5,398 nt of DNA from Sediminispirochaeta sp. (GTDB taxonomy: Bacteria; Spirochaetota; Spirochaetia; DSM-16054; Sediminispirochaetaceae): NCBI GenBank assembly GCA_011046055.1, contig DSBN01000254.1:1-5398 (forward strand), in the 5' to 3' direction. The notes below the pieces were generated by a model. The model was not told the DNA's origin and searched no databases. It saw only the letters and a list, made by a program, of their open reading frames with translations. Position numbers and translations under genes: made by a program. Positions 1 through 5,398 of the stretch are shown in pieces; position 1 is the stretch's first letter, and the number at the start of each line of letters is the position of its first letter.

Positions 1-497
1 AGGGGCCCGAGGTGTGGAACGAGCTGCTTTCTCGAACCTCGGACCGCGGAGTGATCCCCTGTGGGCTTGGAGCCAGAGACACGCTGCGATTCGAATCGAA
101 ACTCCCCCTCTACGGACACGAGCTGACCAAGGACATTACGCCCCTGGAAGCGAACCTTTCAATTTTCGTAGACCTGGAAAAAGATGATTTCTGCGGCAAA
201 GAGGCGTTGGTGAAGCAGAAGGAGGAGGGAATACCACGTACCCTTCGTGGTTGTGAAATGGTGGACCGGGGTGTTCCCAGAGAACACTACCAAGTCTACG
301 ACACCGAAGGCGACGAGCTCGGTTTTGTGACCAGCGGGTCAAAATCGATTATGCTGGACAAATTTTGCGCCCTGGTACTGATCAAACGGGGGGTCGGGCT
401 GAAGATCGGCGATGAGATCGAGATCGAGATCGGCAAAAAGCGGCGTCGCGCCAAATTGGTCAAAACACCTTTCTATAAGCAGGTGGGAAAGAAATAA
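1..497 (+). CDS. gcvT: Aminomethyltransferase (glycine cleavage system T protein), C-terminal part, truncated by window edge
   Basis: This is the T protein of the glycine cleavage system. It takes the aminomethyl group from the lipoyl arm of GcvH and passes the one-carbon unit to tetrahydrofolate, releasing ammonia. The reading frame is open to the left edge (first full codon at 3), so the GTG at 12 is an internal valine in a GPEVW stretch. About 164 residues are visible, of roughly 360 usual for the family. The family block GLGARDTLRFESKLPLYGHE is at visible residues 21-40; its arginine region belongs to the folate pocket in known T proteins. Next come ITPLEANLSIFV, FCGKEALVKQKEEG and the C-terminal barrel domain ending KTPFYKQ. 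The usual TSGTxSPTLxK loop reads TSGSKSIMLDK here, a modest divergence. No gcvH or gcvP follows; the next gene is a flavoprotein 82 bases downstream. The family call is very secure. Confidence 0.95.
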   Translation, partial: GPEVWNELLSRTSDRGVIPCGLGARDTLRFESKLPLYGHELTKDITPLEANLSIFVDLEKDDFCGKEALVKQKEEGIPRTLRGCEMVDRGVPREHYQVYDTEGDELGFVTSGSKSIMLDKFCALVLIKRGVGLKIGDEIEIEIGKKRRRAKLVKTPFYKQVGKK

Positions 498-525
498 GGC
501 TTGAAACCGCCCCAAGATAGGCTTC

Positions 526-554
526 TTGTCAACCGCGGCATATCTCATTAAAAT
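526..554 (+). promoter_or_regulatory. Sigma70-type promoter for the dihydroorotate dehydrogenase-like gene
   Basis: A TTGTCA -35 box (526-531, 5/6 to consensus) lies 17 bases from a TAAAAT -10 box (549-554, 5/6). Initiation is predicted near 561, just ahead of the Shine-Dalgarno at 564-570, giving a leader of about 19 bases. The site sits in the 82-base gap after gcvT, so the downstream gene could be expressed independently as well as by read-through. It is predicted from sequence only. Confidence 0.55.
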
Positions 555-563
555 GTGGGCCCG

Positions 564-570
564 AAGGAGG
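564..570 (+). promoter_or_regulatory. Shine-Dalgarno site that fixes the start at 580
   Basis: AAGGAGG lies 9 bases before the ATG at 580. The longer open frame from a TTG at 526 has no such site and would turn the promoter -35 box into codons. This selects ATG 580 as the start. Confidence 0.85.
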
Positions 571-579
571 ATAAGTGGG

Positions 580-1563
580 ATGAGCAATGTAGCTACAAAG
601 TATATGGGACTTGAACTGAAGAATCCGATAATTGTCTCCAGTTCTCGACTGACCCGTGACTTGGAGGGACTCAAACGCTGCGAGGAAGCCGGAACTGGGG
701 CGGTGGTATTGAAATCCCTGTTTGAAGAACAGATCGACGTAGAATCGGATAGAATGGTCGGAGATCTCAACTTCGACGCGTACACCGACGCCTACGATTA
801 TTTCAACGAAAAAAGTAGGGACTACTACATCGACGAGTACTTGGAGTTGGTCGAAAGCGCCAAGAAGAATCTCTCCATACCGGTGATTGCCAGCGTCAAC
901 TGCGTCTCCGACGGCGGCTGGATCGACTACGCGGAACGGTTCGAAAAGGTCGGCGCCGATGCCCTGGAGCTGAACGTATTCATCATTCCCGCCGACGTTG
1001 ACACCCCGGGGGAGTATATTGAGAAAAAGTACTTTGATATTCTAAAAAAGGTGAAAAAACGGGTGAACATTCCCGTTGCATTGAAACTGGGCTCTCACTT
1101 CTCGGGTATGGCACATACCATGAAAAGGTTCGGACTCGAGGGAGCCGATGCGCTGGTGCTGTTCAACCGTTTCTACAGACCAGATATAAACATCGAAAAC
1201 TTCACTCTGAAGGCGGGGCAGATACTGAGCGCACCCCAAGAGATGGGACTGACCCTGCAGTGGATAGCGATCCTGGCGGGCAAGGTCAAATCGGATCTGG
1301 TAGCCAATACCGGAATCTACAACGGCAAAGACGTGGTCAAACAGATCTTGGCCGGAGCCAAAGCGGTGGAGCTGTGCAGCTCGCTGATGAAAAACGGCCT
1401 TGAGGTGATCCCCAGGATGGTGGAGGAATTGAGTCAGTATATGGAGCGCCACGGTTTCGAAAGCCTCGATGATTTTCGGGGAAAAATGAGCCAGGAGTCG
1501 ATCGACCATCCGGAGACCTACGAAAGATCCCAGTACATCAAATCGATTGTCGGTATCGAATAG
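580..1563 (+). CDS. Dihydroorotate dehydrogenase-like FMN flavoprotein
   Basis: The 327-residue cytoplasmic protein has the fold and FMN-binding layout of dihydroorotate dehydrogenases: an (alpha/beta)8 barrel opening with LELKNPIIVSSSRLTRD (residues 11-27), GAVVLKSLFEEQ (40-51) with its flavin-side lysine, IASVNCVSDGGW (103-114), ADALELNVF (126-134), VALKLGSHFSG (166-176) and the phosphate-binding end NTGIYNGKDVVKQILAGAKA (243-262). It matches the 'dihydroorotate dehydrogenase-like' side family better than true PyrD. Where class 1 enzymes have NxSCPN (catalytic Cys) and class 2 a Ser, this protein reads LNVFIIPADVDTPG, with neither. The reaction is therefore unknown, and the name pyrD is not justified. 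No pyrK or other pyrimidine gene is nearby. The start is chosen for AAGGAGG 9 bases upstream; a TTG start 18 codons earlier is rejected. It follows gcvT on the same strand and ends 27 bases before a terminator. Confidence 0.88.
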   Translation: MSNVATKYMGLELKNPIIVSSSRLTRDLEGLKRCEEAGTGAVVLKSLFEEQIDVESDRMVGDLNFDAYTDAYDYFNEKSRDYYIDEYLELVESAKKNLSIPVIASVNCVSDGGWIDYAERFEKVGADALELNVFIIPADVDTPGEYIEKKYFDILKKVKKRVNIPVALKLGSHFSGMAHTMKRFGLEGADALVLFNRFYRPDINIENFTLKAGQILSAPQEMGLTLQWIAILAGKVKSDLVANTGIYNGKDVVKQILAGAKAVELCSSLMKNGLEVIPRMVEELSQYMERHGFESLDDFRGKMSQESIDHPETYERSQYIKSIVGIE

Positions 1564-1590
1564 AGGACGGGTTTCGGACTTGCCACTGAT

Positions 1591-1622
1591 AAAAAAGGGC
1601 TGCCTCCGGGCAGCCCTTTTTT
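1591..1622. terminator. Bidirectional rho-independent terminator between convergent genes
   Basis: A perfect 8-bp GC-rich stem, GGGCTGCC (1597-1604) with GGCAGCCC (1609-1616), closes a TCCG tetraloop. It is flanked by six A and six T residues, which extend the pairing to 14 bp. Both strands therefore read a strong hairpin followed by a U-run. It lies 27 bases after the flavoprotein stop on the plus strand and 12 bases after the phnE stop on the minus strand, so it should end both transcription units. Confidence 0.95.
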
Positions 1623-1634
1623 ATTGATATCTTT

Positions 1635-3149
1635 TTACACAAACCTTTGTCGGATTTCGGCGCTCACGTAGTCGAGTATCGCCACGGTTAAGGCGATGAA
1701 CCACACGGCGATTCCCGCGGACTTGTACTCCAAGAGCCGGATGTACTGCACCAGCAAAAATCCAATCCCGCCGCCGCCGACCATACCGATGACGGTAGAC
1801 ATACGCACGTTGATGTCCCAACGGTAGATGGTGAAGGAGACGAAGGGCGGAATCATCTGTGGTACTACGGCGAACATAATTGTCTGCAGTTTTGTCGCTC
1901 CAGTGGCCTGAATCGCCTCGATAGGACCTGGGTTGATCGACTCGATACTCTCAGAGTAGAGTTTGCCCAACGCCGCGATGGAGTGAATGGTCAAAGCGAC
2001 GATTCCGGCAAAGGGGCCGAGACCGACCCAGACTACGGCGATCAGCGCCCAGATCAGCGGTTCGATCGCCCTGACGATGTTCAGAATAGTTCTGGTAATG
2101 TAGTATATCAGCAGGGTAATCCAGGAGCTGGACATGAGGTTCCGGGCGGCCAAAAAGCTCACGGGAACCGAGAAAACAATGCCGAAGAGCGTGGCCATCA
2201 TGCCCATAAAGATCGTCTCGATGATCAGTTCGATGGTCAGTACTAAAGGATCGCTGGGCAGCAAAGGACCCACCTCGCTCACTTGGCGTCCGATCACCTT
2301 GTGGATCTGTTGCCCTCTGGCGCTGGGGGGGACCAGGCGGTAGGGCATGTTCATGGTCATTTCAAAATTGCCCTCCTCGTCGGTCACCGTGGAGACGTAA
2401 CGCCCCTGGTAGCGGGGTTGAAACTCGTTGCCTATGGCGTCGCTCCACCAGATCTCGGTCCTGGTCTCGGGAGCGAATCCCTCCCCGTAAACGGTGATCT
2501 CCGTACCTGGAATGATATTGTTGTCATCGTCGAGACGGGAGAGCTCTCCTTCGCGGGGCTCGACCCATACGTACGGTTCACCCTCAACCCGTTCGGGTTT
2601 CGGTGGCGCCGGCCCCTCCGAGTCTACCAGCACCTCGGCGCCAGCCTCAAGACTCTCCGTAGATCGGGTCACCGCGGCGTCCCATGGCCAGAGGATTTTC
2701 GACAGGGGCAGCCAGGCTTCGTTGGCGTCGCTGGTCAGCTTGACTATGTCGATTTCGCTGATCTGCCATCCAATACCGAAAAAGACCAGTAGAATGAGGG
2801 CGAAAATCGCGTTGCCGTACTGTTTCCCTTTTCTGGTCTGTTTCACCGCGTCGTAGACGATCCAAACCCACAGGGCGACTATCGCCAGAATTGTGAAACT
2901 GATGAAGAAGGTGTTTCGTTCCAGAGCCTTGGAAAGGGTCGGCCAAAAACCGTCAACACGACGGCCGAGGAGGTTGACCCTCCATATGAAGAGTCCGATG
3001 ATGGTGACCATCGCGCCGAGCATCAGCAGTCCGCGCTGAACGCGCCGGGCCATGATCTGTCCCAGACCGGGAACGAAAAAAGAGAGAAGCGCCGCCACCG
3101 GTGCGGTGACCAGGGATGGTTTTTTTTCTTTGTATCGCTCGGGACTCAT
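1635..3149 (-). CDS. phnE: Phosphonate-type ABC transporter permease PhnE with extra N-terminal membrane segments and an extracytoplasmic insert
   Basis: This is the membrane channel of a phosphonate/phosphite-type importer. The C-terminal part (about 300-504) is a normal PhnE core: TIELIIETIFMGMMATLFGI, then FSVPVSFLAARNLM (326-339), the ATPase-contacting EAA loop with EAIQATGATKLQTIMFAVVP (411-430), and MSTVIGMVGGGGIGFLL (450-466). The protein is 504 residues where PhnE is usually about 260-290. The extra length has two sources. Four predicted membrane segments lie near 14-33, 41-58, 80-99 and 111-130, the first pair with a VPGLGQI..RRVQRGLLML pattern like TM2-type modules. A hydrophilic insert at about 157-300 follows, carrying PGTEITVYGEGFAPETRTEI and TDEEGNFEMTMNMP, which resemble Ig/TIG-like surface repeats. 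The start ATG overlaps the phnC stop (ATGA) and has GGAGG 7 bases upstream, so translation is probably coupled. The permease call is firm; the nature of the insert is inferred. Confidence 0.9.
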   Translation of the reverse strand: MSPERYKEKKPSLVTAPVAALLSFFVPGLGQIMARRVQRGLLMLGAMVTIIGLFIWRVNLLGRRVDGFWPTLSKALERNTFFISFTILAIVALWVWIVYDAVKQTRKGKQYGNAIFALILLVFFGIGWQISEIDIVKLTSDANEAWLPLSKILWPWDAAVTRSTESLEAGAEVLVDSEGPAPPKPERVEGEPYVWVEPREGELSRLDDDNNIIPGTEITVYGEGFAPETRTEIWWSDAIGNEFQPRYQGRYVSTVTDEEGNFEMTMNMPYRLVPPSARGQQIHKVIGRQVSEVGPLLPSDPLVLTIELIIETIFMGMMATLFGIVFSVPVSFLAARNLMSSSWITLLIYYITRTILNIVRAIEPLIWALIAVVWVGLGPFAGIVALTIHSIAALGKLYSESIESINPGPIEAIQATGATKLQTIMFAVVPQMIPPFVSFTIYRWDINVRMSTVIGMVGGGGIGFLLVQYIRLLEYKSAGIAVWFIALTVAILDYVSAEIRQRFV

Positions 3150-3937
3150 TCTCTCACCTCCCCGCTGAGCGTGCCGGCGCTGACCCGCTTGGCCTCTTCT
3201 CCGTATATCTCCTTGAACTGCTCATCCGTCATTTCGCGAATATCCTCGCGGTCTCCCTGATAGACGAGCACACCGTCCTTGAGTCCGATCACCTTAGTGG
3301 CGTACCGTTGGACCAGATCGAGGTAGTGGAGACTGCAGAGAACGGATATCTGGGTCTCCTTGTTCAGGTCTTCCAAATAACCCAAAATGGTGTGGGCCAA
3401 AACCGGATCAAGGCTGGCTACCGGTTCGTCGGCCAGGATCATGCTGGGGTTCTGCATCAAGGCGCGGGCGATTCCCACTCGCTGCCGCTGTCCACCGGAG
3501 AGCTCATCCGCCCGTTTGTTGGCTTGGTCGGCGATACCGACCTTGTTCAGAGCAGCCAGAGCCTCATTTCTTACCTTGGAGGGGAACTTGTGCAGGATGC
3601 TGGCCCAGGGGGTGATGTAACCGAGCTTTCCGGACAGCACGTTGGTCAAGACGCTCGATCGGTCCACCAGGTTGAAGTGTTGGAAAATCATTCCGATCCT
3701 CCGGCGGATGAGCCGCAGCTCCTGATTGTCCGCCTTGATGATATCCTGGCCGTCCAGAAGGATCTGTCCCTCCGTCGGCTCGATGAGACGGTTTATACAG
3801 CGCAATAGGGTGGATTTGCCGGATCCGCTGAGTCCGATCACCACCAAAAAATCCCCGTCTTCCACGGTGAAACTTACGTTTTTCAGGGCCCGCGTTCCGT
3901 CGGGATACACTTTTGTGAGATTCTTTATTTCGAGCAT
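3146..3937 (-). CDS. phnC: Phosphonate-type ABC transporter ATP-binding protein PhnC
   Basis: This is the cytoplasmic ATPase that drives the importer. The 263-residue length is normal for PhnC. All nucleotide-binding motifs are intact: Walker [10 protein letters not shown] (35-43), Q-loop QHFN (86-89), signature [15 protein letters not shown] (146-160), Walker B MILADEP with catalytic Glu at 171, D-loop SLDP (175-178) and the switch histidine in SLHYLD (204). The PhnC-specific flavour shows in the N-terminus [20 protein letters not shown] and in [20 protein letters not shown]. The frame is open further up to a TTG at 3967, but ATG 3937 is preferred: it has GAGGA 5 bases upstream and gives the usual family start, whereas the TTG lacks a ribosome site and abuts a hairpin. 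It lies 77 bases after phnD, and its TGA overlaps the phnE ATG by 4 bases. Confidence 0.94.
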   Translation of the reverse strand: MLEIKNLTKVYPDGTRALKNVSFTVEDGDFLVVIGLSGSGKSTLLRCINRLIEPTEGQILLDGQDIIKADNQELRLIRRRIGMIFQHFNLVDRSSVLTNVLSGKLGYITPWASILHKFPSKVRNEALAALNKVGIADQANKRADELSGGQRQRVGIARALMQNPSMILADEPVASLDPVLAHTILGYLEDLNKETQISVLCSLHYLDLVQRYATKVIGLKDGVLVYQGDREDIREMTDEQFKEIYGEEAKRVSAGTLSGEVRE

Positions 3938-3942
3938 AGATT

Positions 3943-3947
3943 TCCTC
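3943..3947 (-). promoter_or_regulatory. Shine-Dalgarno site that fixes the phnC start at 3937
   Basis: On the minus strand GAGGA lies 5 bases before ATG 3937. The alternative in-frame TTG at 3967 is preceded by the pyrimidine-rich arm of the intergenic hairpin, with no purine-rich site. This decides for the shorter protein. Confidence 0.7.
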
Positions 3948-3968
3948 GCTGATGTATTGAAAGACAAT

Positions 3969-3994
3969 AAGAGGGGGATGGAGATCCCCCTCTT
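3969..3994 (-). terminator. Intergenic hairpin between phnD and phnC (partial terminator or mRNA-processing stem)
   Basis: A perfect 11-bp inverted repeat, AAGAGGGGGAT (3969-3979) with ATCCCCCTCTT (3984-3994), has a 4-base loop. On the transcribed (minus) strand it begins 20 bases after the phnD stop. It is followed by UUAUUGUCUUU, a broken U-tract that is weaker than that of a full terminator. The likely effect is partial termination or protection of the phnD message from 3' decay, so that the binding protein is made in excess over the ATPase and permease. The structure is seen directly; the role is inferred. Confidence 0.75.
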
Positions 3995-4014
3995 GTACGC
4001 GGACTAAGGGAAGT

Positions 4015-4923
4015 TTATTCCATCAGTTCTTGGACTTTCATACCGGCTGCCTGGAGCACCTGGCGGAAAGGATCGTAGAACTCGTCGCCGTGTTTTTCCA
4101 ATCCATCCCACTGGTAGGCGGTGTTGAGCGCTTCCTTGCCCGCTTCAGTCTCTACTATCTTCAGCAGGGCATCGACGATTTTGTTCCGCATCTCTTCCGG
4201 TACCGAGGGGTGGAACTGAACTCCGTCGTTGGGGATATCGGTGGTCACGCCGATAACGACAACCTCGTCCATCACATCGGGGTAGTCGCCTTCCAGCCTG
4301 GTCCGTGCGTCCACATAGGTGGCTCCCGCATCGGCGTCGCCGTTGTAGACCGCTGAAACTACGGTATCGTGGCTTCCCGCGTCGATCACGTTTTTTAGAT
4401 CGCGGTTGGGGTCGATACCTACTGCCCGCATCTCGATCATAGGAATGATCCAGCTGCTGGTAGACAGGGGATCCGCCCGGGCGAAGGTTCTGCCGGCAAA
4501 ATCCTCGACGCTGCTGATCCCGCTGTCCCGGCGGGTGATGAACTGTCCGTTGTAGGTGGGGCTACCGTAGCGAACGGAGACCAATGCCGACTCGGCGACG
4601 CCTCTGTCGGCGGCCATAATGTAGGCAAAGGTCGCCAGGGATGCCATATGTGCCTTCGGCGGATTACTGCTCATCGCTTCGACGACGCCCACGTACTCGG
4701 TGGCGACGTTGGTGCTGAAGTAGTAGCCGGTTTCGTCGTGGAGAAGGTCGGCGACCTCTTCGGCGCCGGCGGCAACGCGCTCCATCTCACCGGATGGTAC
4801 GAAAGACCAGACGATGGGGTTGTCTTCTGAACCTAATTCAGCCTCTTTTTTTCCGCCCGCAAAAATAAGGGCTGGCAGTAGTAGAATAACAAGAATCACT
4901 AAAGCAATTTTTCTTGTTGTCAT
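4015..4923 (-). CDS. phnD: Phosphate/phosphite/phosphonate-type ABC transporter substrate-binding protein
   Basis: This exported protein captures the ligand outside the cytoplasmic membrane and hands it to PhnE. It has 302 residues, normal for the family. A signal peptide spans about 1-22 (MTTRK, then a leucine/isoleucine-rich core ending LIFAGG). There is no cysteine at the cleavage site, so it is not an obvious lipoprotein; the FAGGKKEAE junction is typical of spirochaete binding proteins. The mature part shows PhnD-family blocks: IVWSFVPSGEMERV (37-50), AHMASLATFAYIMA (91-104), ARADPLSTSSWIIPMIEM (148-165, anion-binding region), GSHDTVVSAVYNGDADAGAT (183-202) and DIPNDGVQFHPSVPEEMRNK (229-248). 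The start ATG has AAAGGAGGAT upstream (GGAGG 4933-4937, 9 bases away). It is first in the phnDCE operon. The family call is strong; whether the ligand is phosphonate, phosphite or another anion cannot be told. Confidence 0.92.
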   Translation of the reverse strand: MTTRKIALVILVILLLPALIFAGGKKEAELGSEDNPIVWSFVPSGEMERVAAGAEEVADLLHDETGYYFSTNVATEYVGVVEAMSSNPPKAHMASLATFAYIMAADRGVAESALVSVRYGSPTYNGQFITRRDSGISSVEDFAGRTFARADPLSTSSWIIPMIEMRAVGIDPNRDLKNVIDAGSHDTVVSAVYNGDADAGATYVDARTRLEGDYPDVMDEVVVIGVTTDIPNDGVQFHPSVPEEMRNKIVDALLKIVETEAGKEALNTAYQWDGLEKHGDEFYDPFRQVLQAAGMKVQELME

Positions 4924-5108
4924 TAAATAAATCCTCCTTTTAGAATTCAGCCTGTTGGCTTTCGGCTCATTATACCTTGCCGATCTAAGGGAGACAACAG
5001 AAAATTTACTCTCTCCAGCAATTTGGCAGCGACGTTAGTCCAATTGCATCCAGAGTACCCTTTACTTTGCCAGTGTCATTGGGGTATCTTTAGAGGATAG
5101 GAGTAGTG
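4924..5108. other. Divergent intergenic region between phnD and the acyltransferase gene
   Basis: This 185-base gap between divergent genes holds the phnD ribosome site and promoter on its left side. On the right, a candidate plus-strand promoter TTTACT (5061-5066), 18 bases, TATCTT (5085-5090) is weak and would leave only about 12 bases of leader. I see no RNA gene, riboswitch or clear operator palindrome. Confidence 0.6.
4969..4997 (-). promoter_or_regulatory. Sigma70-type promoter of the phnDCE operon
   Basis: On the minus strand a perfect TATAAT -10 box (4969-4974) is preceded, with a 17-base spacer, by TTGTCT (4992-4997, 4/6 to the -35 consensus). Initiation is predicted near 4962, giving a leader of about 39 bases that contains the phnD Shine-Dalgarno. 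No convincing Pho box or other operator is visible around it. Confidence 0.7.
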
Positions 5109-5398
5109 ATGGAAACGGCAGACGACTTTGAGGATATACGACCCTATAGAGACGATGAAGTGTACCAGGTTTTGCATCGGATGTACCACGACGATTGGCT
5201 GATCTCCGGGATCAGGACGGTATTCCTGCGGCGAGTGCCCCGCTTTCTGGCTCCGCTGTTTGACCGTCTGACCAAAACGTACCTGGGAATGAAGCTAAAG
5301 AACATCAGAACCGTCGATGACTTCCAGAGGAAGGTTATTGTCGACACCATCCTGCACCACTTGGTGACCAAGACGATCAACGGTCTGAGTTATGAGGG
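5109..5398 (+). CDS. Probable PlsC-like glycerolipid acyltransferase, N-terminal part, truncated by window edge
   Basis: An open frame runs from ATG 5109 to the window end with no stop, giving 96 visible residues. AGGAG at 5099-5103 lies 5 bases upstream; a GTG directly before the ATG is a possible alternative start. The opening FEDIRPYRDDEV (7-18) and the basic, hydrophobic stretch after it resemble the N-terminal extension of a family of bacterial 1-acyl-glycerol-3-phosphate acyltransferase-like proteins. In those, a 'xDIRPYxDxEV' start and a helical region precede the acyltransferase domain. The frame ends at TKTINGLSYE, which would sit just before the domain; the diagnostic HX4D motif falls beyond the edge and cannot be checked. 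If correct, the protein acts on phospholipids at the inner membrane. It is divergent from phnD and has no evident functional link to it. The coding call is good and the family call moderate. Confidence 0.62.
   Translation, partial: METADDFEDIRPYRDDEVYQVLHRMYHDDWLISGIRTVFLRRVPRFLAPLFDRLTKTYLGMKLKNIRTVDDFQRKVIVDTILHHLVTKTINGLSYE

Noticed and set aside
414..431. Three tandem GAGATC units
   Set aside because: They encode a Glu-Ile alternation in a GcvT beta-strand and fit the coding frame, so no repeat element needs to be invoked.
2283..2792. A 169-codon plus-strand open frame antisense to phnE
   Set aside because: It is opposite the phnE insert, with no recognisable family. I checked it because the insert is unusual, but the minus-strand frame is continuous with the permease and has the good start.
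3116..3808. A 230-codon plus-strand open frame antisense to phnC
   Set aside because: It lies fully opposite phnC, whose ATPase motifs are intact. The translation shows no recognisable domain, and it is best explained as a shadow of the real gene's codon pattern.
3938..3967. TTG start giving PhnC ten extra residues
   Set aside because: There is no ribosome site before it, it abuts the hairpin, and ATG 3937 has a proper site and the family's usual beginning.
4990..5016. Short inverted repeat GGAGA/TCTCC near the phnD -35 box
   Set aside because: It is only 5 bp with a 17-base gap, which is expected by chance and is not a convincing operator.
5073..5079. Single Pho-box-like half site GTGTCAT upstream of phnD
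   Set aside because: There is no second half site at 11-base spacing and it lies about 75 bases from the phnD -35 box, so a PhoB-type operator is not supported.
5061..5090. Plus-strand promoter for the acyltransferase-like gene (TTTACT, 18 bases, TATCTT)
   Set aside because: Both boxes match only 4/6 and the leader would be very short. It is mentioned in the intergenic entry but not called as a feature.

Overview
This window is ordinary bacterial chromosome: dense genes, canonical Shine-Dalgarno sites and GC content around the low fifties by eye. The best clue to the organism is the substrate-binding protein PhnD. Its signal peptide ends in FAGG and is followed at once by KKEAE, with no lipobox cysteine. 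Exported binding proteins of the Spirochaetaceae often look like this, so a free-living member of the Spirochaetota is my best guess. That is inference from one motif and general style.

Layout, left to right. (1) Positions 1-497, plus strand: the C-terminal half of the glycine-cleavage aminomethyltransferase GcvT, cut by the left edge. (2) Positions 580-1563, plus strand: a dihydroorotate dehydrogenase-like flavoprotein, with its own sigma70-type promoter (526-554) in the gap after gcvT. (3) Positions 1591-1622: a symmetrical bidirectional terminator between two convergent transcription units. (4) Positions 4974 down to 1635, minus strand: a three-gene ABC importer operon of the phosphonate/phosphite type, transcribed phnD, phnC, phnE. 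It has a good promoter at 4969-4997, an 11-bp hairpin between phnD and phnC, and a 4-base ATGA overlap between phnC and phnE. (5) Positions 5109-5398, plus strand and divergent from phnD: the N-terminus of a probable glycerolipid acyltransferase (PlsC-like), cut by the right edge.

PhnD should bind the ligand outside the cytoplasmic membrane, PhnE should form the channel and PhnC should power it with ATP. No phosphonate-degrading gene (C-P lyase, phosphonatase or phosphite dehydrogenase) is visible, so the substrate cannot be read from context.

The most unusual item is PhnE. It is 504 residues, nearly twice the usual length. It has four membrane segments at the N-terminus, the first pair resembling TM2/pilus-type small membrane modules, and a roughly 140-residue extracytoplasmic insert with an Ig/TIG-like repeat signature ahead of a normal permease core. 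The dihydroorotate dehydrogenase-like protein lacks the catalytic Cys/Ser of true PyrD at the expected place, so it probably has another substrate. I see no mobile elements, CRISPR arrays, tRNA or rRNA genes, and no intergenic stretch longer than 185 bases.
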